Shown here in pieces: positions 1 to 7,541 of a stretch of 53,494 nt of DNA. A program made the translations under genes and the position numbers. Every line of letters begins with the position of its first letter. Within the stretch, counting starts at the first letter, position 1. Source of the DNA: Solobacterium sp. (lineage in GTDB: Bacteria > Bacillota_I > Bacilli_A > Erysipelotrichales > Erysipelotrichaceae); assembly GCA_017432325.1 (NCBI GenBank), contig JAFRJJ010000061.1:1-53494 (forward strand), written 5' to 3'. Below the pieces are notes generated by a model that was not told the DNA's origin, made no database searches, and worked only from the letters and a program-made list of their open reading frames with translations.

Positions 1-653
1 CCGCCTCTGACGATACGTACTTCGTCGGATACTTCTTCGGTCACGGTCTCATCTTCCAGCGTATGCTCATAGATGATTCCGTCTTCGATCTTTTCATCAA
101 GAACAAGTTCGAAGTCCACGATGTTTCCGTTCAGGTACTCGTAGTTGTTGAAGTTTCCGTATGACGCGTATCCGTTATGCGCTCCGAAGTAATCAGCTGC
201 CCTGTCGGAGTCAATGACAAACTCAATGACGCTGGCATTCAGGTTTGCGCTGCATCCGTCACTTGCGTCAACTGATGCCTTGGCATCGATCTTTACGACC
301 GGGAGAATAATACCGGTATCAAGCACGATGTAATAGCGTGTTCCGATCTCTCCGAACAGATAGCCCAGCGCAACACCGATGAAGCCGTCTTCATCATAGA
401 GGAACCCGGTCTCTTCATCCACCGTCATGTGGTTGCGGATATGCCAGTACTGTCTGGAATCCGGCGCAGTGATCATGCGGTAGTCTTCATATGTTTTAGT
501 GCTTGATGTGTTGCAGGCTCCGATCGATGTTGATTTGAACTCTCTCTGGTAATCTTTCAATGCGGTCAGTGAGAATTCATCACTCTTGAAACCCGAACTC
601 ATCAGCGTGACTGCCGCCAGCGCAGCAGCCTGTATCACCTTAGCTGTTTTCAT
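1..653 (-). CDS. Secreted protein of unknown function, C-terminus cut by window edge
   Basis: The frame is open from the ATG at 653 to the window edge (217 codons seen). The N-terminus MKTAKVIQAAALAAVTLM is a typical export signal: lysines followed by an Ala/Leu-rich core. The mature part is acidic, with two cysteines far apart (GACN and DGCSAN) and an alternating pattern suggesting beta-structure, e.g. YYIVLDTGIILPVVKID. I recognise no family. No Shine-Dalgarno sequence stands before the ATG, while a good promoter lies only about 11 bases upstream, so the mRNA may be leaderless or nearly so. It is divergent from the M20 peptidase gene. The C-terminal half, and any anchor, lies outside the window. 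The coding call is fairly safe; the function is unknown. Confidence 0.75.
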   Translation of the reverse strand, partial: MKTAKVIQAAALAAVTLMSSGFKSDEFSLTALKDYQREFKSTSIGACNTSSTKTYEDYRMITAPDSRQYWHIRNHMTVDEETGFLYDEDGFIGVALGYLFGEIGTRYYIVLDTGIILPVVKIDAKASVDASDGCSANLNASVIEFVIDSDRAADYFGAHNGYASYGNFNNYEYLNGNIVDFELVLDEKIEDGIIYEHTLEDETVTEEVSDEVRIVRG

Positions 654-663
654 GGTAAAAGAT

Positions 664-692
664 ATTTTAGCATCGGTCATCAGATTATGCAA
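664..692 (-). promoter_or_regulatory. Promoter of the secreted-protein gene
   Basis: On the minus strand a -35 TTGCAT (687-692) and a -10 TAAAAT (664-669) are 17 bases apart, immediately upstream of the ATG at 653. The predicted transcript start falls within a few bases of the start codon. Confidence 0.5.
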
Positions 693-765
693 ACTATTAC
701 TTTACTGGCGCATATTTTCGGCACCGTGCTATGATTTCGGTATAGTTTAGAAAGGACCGTACGTT

Positions 766-1905
766 ATGTTATCACAGGAAATCAGAAACTATATTTCAGA
801 ACACAGTCAGGAAACATATGACCTGCTTGTCACACTTGCACAGATCCCCGCCCCTTCCAATCATGAAGAGAAAAGAGTCGCCTTCCTGACGGAGCTCCTT
901 GAAAGCTGGGGCGCGAAAGGTGTTTATACAGACGAAGCACTGAATGTTGTTTTCCCTTATGACGATGACGGTGAAAAACCTCTTGTTGTATTCATGGCTC
1001 ATACGGATGTCGTATTCCCCGACACAACACCGCTGCCGCTCCATGTGGATGGAGACAGACTCTGCTGCCCGGGTGTCGGTGATGATACTGCGAATCTTGT
1101 AACCATGCTGATGGTGGTCAAATATCTTCTGAACCATCCTATGAAGACAAAGGATCTCGGTGTGATCTTTGTGGCCAACTCAGGTGAAGAGGGACTCGGA
1201 AACCTGAAGGGATCACGTCAGATCTGCAAAACATACGGATCCAGGATGAAGCGCTTCTATTCCTTTGACGGAGGACTGAAAAGTGTTACAACTGACGCTG
1301 TCGGCTCTTCCCGCTTCAAGGTCAGCGCAACTACGATCGGAGGGCATTCCTACGGTAAGTTCGGAAACCCGAACGCAATTGCAGGCATTGCTGAAGTGAT
1401 CAGAGATATCTACAGCCTGACAGTACCGGAATACGGCAAAACAACATACAATGTCGGTACCATCTCCGGCGGTACTTCCGTCAATACGATCGCCCAGCAT
1501 GTAGAGATGCTGTGTGAATACAGATCCAGCGATCTGCGTTCCATGGCGATCATGGAAGACCATTTCCAGAAGATATTCAAGGACAGAAATACTGATGACG
1601 TACATCTGGATGTGGAACTGGTCGGTTCCAGACCGTGCGGAGCGCTTGACGAAACAGCAAGAAAAGAACAGACCGTCATGCTGGAACAGGCAGCTTCTAT
1701 CCTGAAGGAATATACCGGCAAAGAACCTACAACCGGAGCAGGATCAACTGACTGCAATATTCCTCTGTCAATGAATATTCCTTCACTCTGCTATGGTTTC
1801 TATCTCGGGCAGGGTGCTCATACAAGAGAAGAGTTTGTTGAAATCTCTTCTTTGAAGATCGGTTACCACGTTGCATTCGAAAGCATCCTCGCATATTTCA
1901 AATAG
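766..1905 (+). CDS. M20-family metallopeptidase (peptidase T-like)
   Basis: A 379-residue cytosolic zinc peptidase of the M20 clan, a family that cleaves di- and tripeptides or acylated amino acids. Metal ligands and catalytic residues are visible: AHTD (H79, D81), GVGDDTAN (D106/D107), NSGEEG (E141/E142), FDGG near 170 and a C-terminal GAHTREE. GGHS near 196 begins the dimerisation/lid domain. Length fits a single M20 unit with a lid. The start at 766 is preceded by AAAGGA. It is monocistronic: divergent from the secreted protein and convergent with the gene ending at 1965, with a palindromic terminator between. Substrate cannot be read from sequence; tripeptidase (PepT-like) is likelier than deacylase. 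Confidence 0.88.
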   Translation: MLSQEIRNYISEHSQETYDLLVTLAQIPAPSNHEEKRVAFLTELLESWGAKGVYTDEALNVVFPYDDDGEKPLVVFMAHTDVVFPDTTPLPLHVDGDRLCCPGVGDDTANLVTMLMVVKYLLNHPMKTKDLGVIFVANSGEEGLGNLKGSRQICKTYGSRMKRFYSFDGGLKSVTTDAVGSSRFKVSATTIGGHSYGKFGNPNAIAGIAEVIRDIYSLTVPEYGKTTYNVGTISGGTSVNTIAQHVEMLCEYRSSDLRSMAIMEDHFQKIFKDRNTDDVHLDVELVGSRPCGALDETARKEQTVMLEQAASILKEYTGKEPTTGAGSTDCNIPLSMNIPSLCYGFYLGQGAHTREEFVEISSLKIGYHVAFESILAYFK

Positions 1906-1924
1906 GAATCAGAAAGCTTTATGA

Positions 1925-1950
1925 AAACAGACGCCGGCCGGCGTCTGTTT
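1925..1950. terminator. Bidirectional terminator, perfect 26-bp palindrome
   Basis: A perfect inverted repeat centred on GGCC, with A and T runs at its ends, lies between the convergent genes ending at 1905 and 1965. Confidence 0.75.
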
Positions 1951-1964
1951 CAGTTCTGCTATGT

Positions 1965-2444
1965 TCAGCGGATATCGATCTTTTTGAGATACCTTACTGC
2001 ACGCTTGCTGTTGGAGTCTCCGAACACGATGAGCTGTGCTCCCTGACCGCCTTCGATCCCTTCCAGCATCTTTCCATCTGCGCTGACAGCGACATACACT
2101 TTGCCTGCTTCCAGTACTTCCGCACCGCTCAGTCCAGCGGAATAGTTGTCTTCCGAAGTTGCTGTCAATACGGAATTTTCAGTTATCCTGATCTTGTTTG
2201 CTGTAAGGAGAGCATTCAGTTCCACACCTTTGTATTCATGATGCGATACCTCTCCTTTGCCGTTGACCAGGTCTCCTTCAAAGGATATCTGATCCAGTTT
2301 TTCAAATGCCACAGCAGTTGTGTTTCCGCCGCTCTGAAGCAGAAGTCCTTCATCTTTGGGACTGTTCTGCCGGTTCATAAAGCCCAGAACGGCAGCGGCA
2401 GCTGCGAGTAATACAATGATCCAGATCATCCACTTCTTTTTCAT
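1965..2444 (-). CDS. Membrane-anchored protein resembling a molybdopterin-binding (SUOX-fold) domain
   Basis: 159 residues. One N-terminal hydrophobic segment after KKKW (residues 5-23) anchors or exports the protein. The rest follows the layout of the oxidoreductase molybdopterin-binding domain: a YKGVELNALL-type strand/helix, TATSEDNYSAGL, and a terminal strand RAVRYLKKIDI. It is much shorter than a true sulfite-oxidase domain and I see no Moco-ligating cysteine, so it may be a stand-alone fold relative rather than an enzyme. Its start overlaps the end of the ECF-S gene by 4 bases (ATGA), so the two are translationally coupled. As the last gene of an operon opening with a MobA fusion, a link to molybdenum-cofactor chemistry is plausible but inferred. 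Confidence 0.6.
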   Translation of the reverse strand: MKKKWMIWIIVLLAAAAAVLGFMNRQNSPKDEGLLLQSGGNTTAVAFEKLDQISFEGDLVNGKGEVSHHEYKGVELNALLTANKIRITENSVLTATSEDNYSAGLSGAEVLEAGKVYVAVSADGKMLEGIEGGQGAQLIVFGDSNSKRAVRYLKKIDIR

Positions 2445-3034
2445 GATTCCGCCCTTTCCATATCTTTTTCAGATAAACATTTACCATCTGCTGTGTTCTT
2501 TTTTGCGGTTCCTGTCAGGGGTCTGAGCCTTTTAGCCAGTATATATGCCAACCCTCCGCATAACGCTCCGCTGATCAGAGCCACTGTCACATACAGTGCA
2601 AGCGGGATCCCTTTCAGACGGAATACGATCAGGTTCGCTGTCAGTCCGGCAGATGCGCTTGCCAGCATATTCGCGGCCATCATGACTGCTGCCCGGTCGG
2701 AACCTGTCTTTCTGCCTGCATAAAACACAAGATCGATGACGATTCCCGGTACGATGTATCCGATGGGTGCCAGCAGCCCCATGCTTCCGGTCATGCCCAG
2801 TGACAGCATGATCACGCTTTGAACAAGTCCCATCAGTGCGGCGCATCCTCTGACCGGAATCATATCCGCTCCGATCACCAGAAACATCAGTGAAAAGCTT
2901 GTACCGATCCCTCCCGGTATTTTCAGGAAATCCGTGATGACATTGGCAAACGGGGAGATCATCCTTTTGGCAAGCAGTCCGATATCACAGCACAGAGCCA
3001 GGAAGATCAGATCCCTGATTTTCACATCTTTCAT
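2441..3034 (-). CDS. ECF transporter S component-like membrane protein
   Basis: 197 residues with about five or six hydrophobic segments. Family-like features are an N-terminal PFANVITDFLKIPGGIG loop, a GLVQSVIML helix and GYIVPGIVIDLV, patterns I associate with substrate-binding (S) subunits of group II energy-coupling-factor vitamin transporters. The ATPases and T subunit are not encoded nearby, as expected for S units sharing a common energising module. The ATG at 3034 overlaps the stop of the upstream MobA-THEP1 gene (ATGA) and is preceded by AGAGG. Substrate is unknown; the operon suggests a metal, pterin or cofactor precursor. Confidence 0.6.
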   Translation of the reverse strand: MKDVKIRDLIFLALCCDIGLLAKRMISPFANVITDFLKIPGGIGTSFSLMFLVIGADMIPVRGCAALMGLVQSVIMLSLGMTGSMGLLAPIGYIVPGIVIDLVFYAGRKTGSDRAAVMMAANMLASASAGLTANLIVFRLKGIPLALYVTVALISGALCGGLAYILAKRLRPLTGTAKKNTADGKCLSEKDMERAES

Positions 3035-4173
3035 CTGCTTTTACCTCTGTCTTCCCATGTCTCCATGATCCTGCGGGCTGTCTGATAGACTTCTTCACGG
3101 TTATCTTCATTCAGCCTGAGAAGCTGTATTTTCGGGTGTTCTTTAATCAGCTGAAGATACCGGTACTCTTTCTCCGTATCCTTGATCGCAGCGATCACCG
3201 GAATATCCCTGTCAAATGTTTCAATGACCTTGCGGCAGAAACATTCCGCACCGGTTTCCATATAACCGATCTCATCCATTACGATCACTCCGTCATCACA
3301 CACATCCGACAGCAGCTTTACACCAAGATCCTCAAAGACTTCATCATTGACAGAAATAATCCTGCGCCTGGTAATACCGATCTCCTGTGCAGCAGTTGTA
3401 TCACTTTTATCTGCAGGATACATATATACGTGGCGGTATCCTTCCGCATCTGTTTTCAGGATCTTAGTCCTGTATCCGCAGATCCTGCGGTCTGTTTCAC
3501 TGATCAGACGATCAATGAGTGTTGTTTTCCCCGCTCCCTTTTTTCCTTCGATCACAATATGCAGTCTGCCTTTACAGTACTTTTCGTAATCTTCCCTGCG
3601 GTTGATATTCGTAAAACAGCGTTCACTGATGCCGGCATCAGCGGCATCGATGACCCTGAAGCTGAGCTGCTCAAGAACGGAGATCAGTTTCCTGTTTCCA
3701 TTCTGAAGTGCTTTGACCATCAGTCCGATGCAGTGTACGGAATACCATCCGAAAACAGTCTGTATATGTCCGCCTGACGTTCTGATACATACCGCATCGG
3801 TATCTTCTGTAATGAACTGCTGCAGTTTTCCGATCATGCCTGCCTCAAAGAACGGCGCATCACAGGGAACACAGAATATGCCGTCCAGACCGTCTTTCTC
3901 TGCCTGAACAAGGCTGGAACAAATACCGGCTGCCGGTCCCAGATACTGCCCGTCACTGCCCTGGTAAAGGTCTGTGACCTTTGTCCAGCCTTCCGGGATC
4001 TCCTGATCATATGCACCCTGAGACATGTAGCATGGCATGCCTGTCTGATCCAGTTCTGCTTCGATCATTCCGGCAAATGTCTGTCCGTTTATGATCAGTT
4101 CTGCTTTATTGGTGCCTCCCATGCGGCTGCCTTTGCCGCCGGCAAGGAGGACACATCCGTATTTCTTACTCAT
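3031..4173 (-). CDS. Fusion of MobA-like nucleotidyltransferase and THEP1-like NTPase
   Basis: 380 residues from the ATG at 4173, chosen because GGAG lies six bases upstream; a longer open frame to 4206 has no ribosome site. Residues 3-195 form a MobA-type domain: LLAGGKGSRMGG nucleotide loop, LGPAAGI, and CVPCDAPFF with the metal-binding Asp. MobA adds GMP to molybdopterin. From about 204 a second domain has a Walker A (GKKGAGKTT, 210-218) and a Walker B (VIVMDEIGYME), the layout of THEP1 nucleoside-triphosphatases; a MobB-like role is an alternative. First gene of the operon with the ECF-S and SUOX-like proteins; control probably lies in the leader at 4192-4345. The domains are clear; the physiological product is inferred. 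Confidence 0.85.
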   Translation of the reverse strand: MSKKYGCVLLAGGKGSRMGGTNKAELIINGQTFAGMIEAELDQTGMPCYMSQGAYDQEIPEGWTKVTDLYQGSDGQYLGPAAGICSSLVQAEKDGLDGIFCVPCDAPFFEAGMIGKLQQFITEDTDAVCIRTSGGHIQTVFGWYSVHCIGLMVKALQNGNRKLISVLEQLSFRVIDAADAGISERCFTNINRREDYEKYCKGRLHIVIEGKKGAGKTTLIDRLISETDRRICGYRTKILKTDAEGYRHVYMYPADKSDTTAAQEIGITRRRIISVNDEVFEDLGVKLLSDVCDDGVIVMDEIGYMETGAECFCRKVIETFDRDIPVIAAIKDTEKEYRYLQLIKEHPKIQLLRLNEDNREEVYQTARRIMETWEDRGKSR

Positions 4174-4191
4174 AAAATGCTCCGCGGTAAC

Positions 4192-4345
4192 AAAAATGGC
4201 GCGCACGAAAAATGATCATGCAGCGCCATCTTTCATGCTCTTTTTTTCAATAAGGAAGGCTGCAGGATTTCTCCGTCAACCCCGGAGGCGGATGCCTCGG
4301 CGCAGTCCCATGCAGTGCTGACCTGTTTAGGGGCTTTTGCTCAAA
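4192..4345 (-). promoter_or_regulatory. Structured leader with attenuator, possible molybdenum-cofactor riboswitch
   Basis: The 5' leader of the MobA-THEP1 operon. On the minus strand, GAGGC/GCCTC forms a tight hairpin (4285-4298) and CTCCG/CGGAG another (4271-4287). They share three bases, so they compete. Nearer the gene, a 7-bp stem ATGGCGC/GCGCCAT (4196-4229) is followed by a U run (4192-4196): an intrinsic terminator ending just before the Shine-Dalgarno. This is the layout of a transcription-attenuating riboswitch. Position before a mobA-type gene makes the Moco RNA class the first candidate, but I cannot align it to the family consensus. Confidence 0.6.
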
Positions 4346-4379
4346 GAACGTTATTCACTTGTTTTAGTTTGAGGTGTCC

Positions 4380-4409
4380 GTCATACAGAATGTCTGGGAT
4401 CACGGACAA
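4380..4409 (-). promoter_or_regulatory. Promoter of the MobA-THEP1 operon
   Basis: -35 TTGTCC (4404-4409) and -10 TATGAC (4380-4385) on the minus strand, 18 bases apart, about 200 bases before the MobA start. This leaves room for the leader. Confidence 0.45.
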
Positions 4410-4563
4410 TTGCACATTCAGATCCTCTTCGAATCCTGAGAAGAAAATCTGTATGATTATCGTAACAAAAGAAATCAGCTGTTCCAATACGGTTTATTAC
4501 CTCTTCAAAAAAACGATCCGGATGCTGTGAAAAAAAGGCAATTGTTTCATATACTTCATCAGT

Positions 4564-4962
4564 TTATGATTCATTGCCTTTCTGATCGTACTGTTGTATT
4601 GTCCATTTCAGGATGATTTCTGAAATTTCCAGTACAAAGTGTTCTTCCTGTATGTCTGTCATCGGGTGAGAATCCGCAATACCGATATGCATTCCTGAGA
4701 TATCGGTTTCCTGAAAGTCTGAAGGATCTCCCATAACCACATACTGTGTACCGATGTATTCAATATTTCCGTCCGGATCCGGTTCAATAGGCATGGTCTC
4801 AAACGGTTTCTCAATATCAATGCCCATTGTCTGCAGATGTTTTGTCAGCAGCGGATATGTACCTTTGATCTCTTTAACATAGTTGCGGCAGTAATCACAC
4901 TGACATACATTTTCAATGCCTAAAGCATCATAATACTGTTTGGTTTTTGCCGCATCCATCAT
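4564..4962 (-). CDS. Conserved small cysteine-cluster protein, function unknown
   Basis: 132 residues, cytosolic. A cysteine cluster VCQCDYCRNY near residues 19-28 (CxCxxC) could bind a metal. The middle (PIEPDPDGNIEYIGTQYVVMG) and the tail (HFVLEISEIIL) read like a compact conserved protein found in Firmicutes, but I can name no function. The ATG at 4962 follows GGGAGAAAA. The gene starts 53 bases after the PTS-like gene in the same direction and may be cotranscribed. The reading frame stays open for 60 codons after its TAA stop, to about 4381. The product length looks complete, so I treat the stop as real. Confidence 0.7.
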   Translation of the reverse strand: MMDAAKTKQYYDALGIENVCQCDYCRNYVKEIKGTYPLLTKHLQTMGIDIEKPFETMPIEPDPDGNIEYIGTQYVVMGDPSDFQETDISGMHIGIADSHPMTDIQEEHFVLEISEIILKWTIQQYDQKGNES

Positions 4963-5015
4963 TTTTCTCCCGGGTCCTGCTTTGAAAAACCGCTTCCAGA
5001 TATTCCGATCATACT

Positions 5016-6569
5016 TCAGACGGTACTCCGGATCGACTCCCGCATAGACTCACTGATCCCCAGTCTGATCATCGTGCTGGCTGCACCAAACGTGATCGCA
5101 TAGCCTGCTTTTGTATCATAAACACGAACAGAGCCGAGTGAGCGGATCTTAGCCGCATTCAGTTTAGTCGGATCATACAGACTGATGACAAGTCTGTCTG
5201 TCGATGAGTGTGTCAGTTTGATGTTGTCGATTCCGCCGACTGCGTCAATGACACCCTTCACGATATGATTCTTTCTGCCTGTCTGGAACAGATCCAGAGC
5301 AAGGTATTTATAGTAGAAACGCGTGAACAGGAAGTAAACAAAGAAACTGATTATTCCTGCTGCCGCAATCATCAGCAGCGTCTTCTGCAGAGACGTAAAC
5401 TGAAGATAGCTCAGGAACTCAAGCAGTGTGCCGGGCAGTGCTGTCAATGTCGCTCCTCCCGCATAATTGAAGCCGAGATATACGCCCATTGCCTGGAATA
5501 CTCCGAAAAGCAGTCCGGTATACAGCAGATGGAAGAAGAACAGTGCAGGAGCCGCGAAGAATAATGTGATTTCCAGCGGCAGCAATGTTCCGGAGAATAT
5601 CGATAGCAGAGATGTCAGGATATAGAACATCCTGGTCCTTCTTTTTTCAAAATAGTCTGTCTTCAATGAGTACATTGCCCACAGGAGACCGGGTACCGCA
5701 AAGATGTTCAGCACATAGTATGGGGTAATGAACCGTCCCGACATTCCGGTCAGTCCGCCTACCGATGCCTGCGCTGTCCAGATATTGACATCACCGGCAA
5801 CGCTGCTGCCTACCATGTTCAGCCATGTGCCGCCGTTGCTGCCGTACCAGAACGGTGTACGGATCATAGCGCCAAGATTCAGCAATGAAGAAAACCGGTC
5901 AAGCACTCCATAGATCATCAGATTCACAGGGTTAGTCGTATCGGAAGAAATAAATTCAACAGCGGTATGGATCGTCCTTACCGCATATGGCCAGATATAA
6001 GCCATTCCGAAGCCTGTTGCAGCGGAAAGGATAACTGTGCTGATCACACACTGTGTATCTTTCGAAATAAAGGCAAAGAGGTTATAGTCACTCCGCTTCC
6101 TTGTACGGTTATAGTTATACAATGCGATCAAAGCGACGATTACCGCGCCGATCACTCCTGTCTGCAGCGGATAATGTACTGCTCCTGCCAGCGATTTTGC
6201 ACGTGTTGAGGTTATGGACAGTCCCAGAATCGAGCTGAATGCTGTGGAGGGCAGCGAAGATCCCGCAAAACACATCGTCATGGTCAGGAATGCAATATAT
6301 CCGGCAAATGCGGACAGAATACCTGTTGCGCTGCCTGATTTTCTGGTGACCAGGCGGATCATGAAAAACAGCGGAAAATTCACAACAAGGAACGTTCCGG
6401 TTCTGATGCAGACTTCAGCAAGCAGAATAACCACTTCGTTCGATATTGAAAAAAATACACTGAATGCACTGTTAGTAAGAATATTACCGATCCCAAGCAA
6501 AGTCATCGCAAAATAAAGGATGCCGATGGGAAAAGACAGTATGTCATAAAGAGAATTCCAGTTGCGCAT
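5016..6569 (-). CDS. Glucose-family PTS EIICB-like permease with a degenerate EIIB domain
   Basis: 517 residues: a multi-span EIIC domain (about 1-420) and a C-terminal EIIB-like domain (about 433-510). Canonical proteins import a sugar while phosphorylating it from a cysteine in EIIB. Here the phospho-acceptor position of the CxTRL motif is serine (S456 in HSSTDRL). The EIIC substrate loop, usually GITEPIEF, reads GTLLPLEI, losing one glutamate. Fold and length are kept and the frame is intact, so it is expressed rather than decayed, but classical phosphotransfer from this domain looks impossible. It could be a facilitator, a sensor, or a permease served by another EIIB. GAAGG precedes the ATG. 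No regulator or EIIA is adjacent. Confidence 0.8.
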   Translation of the reverse strand: MRNWNSLYDILSFPIGILYFAMTLLGIGNILTNSAFSVFFSISNEVVILLAEVCIRTGTFLVVNFPLFFMIRLVTRKSGSATGILSAFAGYIAFLTMTMCFAGSSLPSTAFSSILGLSITSTRAKSLAGAVHYPLQTGVIGAVIVALIALYNYNRTRKRSDYNLFAFISKDTQCVISTVILSAATGFGMAYIWPYAVRTIHTAVEFISSDTTNPVNLMIYGVLDRFSSLLNLGAMIRTPFWYGSNGGTWLNMVGSSVAGDVNIWTAQASVGGLTGMSGRFITPYYVLNIFAVPGLLWAMYSLKTDYFEKRRTRMFYILTSLLSIFSGTLLPLEITLFFAAPALFFFHLLYTGLLFGVFQAMGVYLGFNYAGGATLTALPGTLLEFLSYLQFTSLQKTLLMIAAAGIISFFVYFLFTRFYYKYLALDLFQTGRKNHIVKGVIDAVGGIDNIKLTHSSTDRLVISLYDPTKLNAAKIRSLGSVRVYDTKAGYAITFGAASTMIRLGISESMRESIRSTV

Positions 6570-6612
6570 GAAAACCTTCTTTCGTGATGGAATTATTTTA
6601 CCATGAAATGAT

Positions 6613-6648
6613 AAAAAAACTCCTGCCTCTTGAGAACCCGGCAGGAGT
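6613..6648 (-). terminator. Intrinsic terminator of nadK
   Basis: ACTCCTGCC/GGCAGGAGT stem (6619-6648) followed on the minus strand by seven U, just after the nadK stop at 6667. Confidence 0.85.
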
Positions 6649-6666
6649 ATCTGAGTTTCAGTATGA

Positions 6667-7440
6667 TCAGAACAGGCTTTTCAGTCTTGAATAATAGGAG
6701 ACTTTGCGTCCTCTCAGCATGCGTACTTTCAGATTGGCGCATGATGAGATCGTCACTTTTGTTTCATCTGTAAATGTGTACACATCTGCGTCGGCTCCAA
6801 GAAGCGCGCCTTTGAAGCTTGTTGCATAGAAATCCAGGACCGTATCGCTTTTCATGATGATCGGTGCTCCGAGGGAACGGTATTTACTGTGGTGAATTCC
6901 TGCGATCTCACACATCTCGATCAGATCCAGACCTTCCTGTATGACTGCACCTCCCAGGGATCTGTTATATGCGGTACTTCCAAGCTGTGTACATACAAGG
7001 ATACCTGTACCTCTGATCTTTTCAAAAGGCACAGTATTTACATATACATCAAGCACCTGTGTTCTTGCGGCATTCTCGATCCTGATCTCATTGACCGCGT
7101 AATATGTTTCCTTCCCTGTATATGCCTGCAGGATCGGATAGGTTGCCTCTTCATATTCATGATTCAGGAATGTCTCCATGAATTCGTCATACTCACTGTC
7201 GCGATAGTCAGTATAGAAACCAAGCGTTCCGGTATGGATCCCGTAAAAACGAACTTTGTTCAGTTTCTTGAAGAACTGATGCACTGCATAGATAAATGTG
7301 CCGTCTCCGCCGACAACAAATACAACATCGGGTTCTTCGTTATCCTCAATATAACCGTGATTATTCAAATCATGCCTGATCTGGTCTTCAAGTGACAGTG
7401 ACACTTCATCAGGTCTTGTAACTATCGTATACCGTTTCAT
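6667..7440 (-). CDS. nadK: NAD kinase
   Basis: 257 residues, cytosolic. NAD kinase phosphorylates NAD to NADP. The signature GGDGT loop is at residues 44-48. A Gly-rich NAD-binding region follows (GSTAYNRSLGGAVI, near 154-167), and NEIRIENA corresponds to the conserved NE motif. Length suits the short Gram-positive enzymes. The ATG at 7440 has GGGGTGAG upstream. It lies 36 bases after a strong terminator that ends metG, so it probably has its own promoter or depends on readthrough. Confidence 0.92.
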   Translation of the reverse strand: MKRYTIVTRPDEVSLSLEDQIRHDLNNHGYIEDNEEPDVVFVVGGDGTFIYAVHQFFKKLNKVRFYGIHTGTLGFYTDYRDSEYDEFMETFLNHEYEEATYPILQAYTGKETYYAVNEIRIENAARTQVLDVYVNTVPFEKIRGTGILVCTQLGSTAYNRSLGGAVIQEGLDLIEMCEIAGIHHSKYRSLGAPIIMKSDTVLDFYATSFKGALLGADADVYTFTDETKVTISSCANLKVRMLRGRKVSYYSRLKSLF

Positions 7441-7475
7441 TTTCTCACCCCGTATAAATATAACATCTGATTCAG

Positions 7476-7531
7476 AAAAAGAACTCCTGCTTCAGGGTGA
7501 TCTCCGTACATTCACCTTTCAGCGGGAGCTC
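7476..7531 (-). terminator. Intrinsic terminator of metG
   Basis: A 20-bp stem with G-U pairs (7481-7500 against 7512-7531) and a ten-base loop, followed on the minus strand by UUUUU (7476-7480), between metG and nadK. Confidence 0.8.
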
Positions 7532-7541
7532 TCATTATGCA

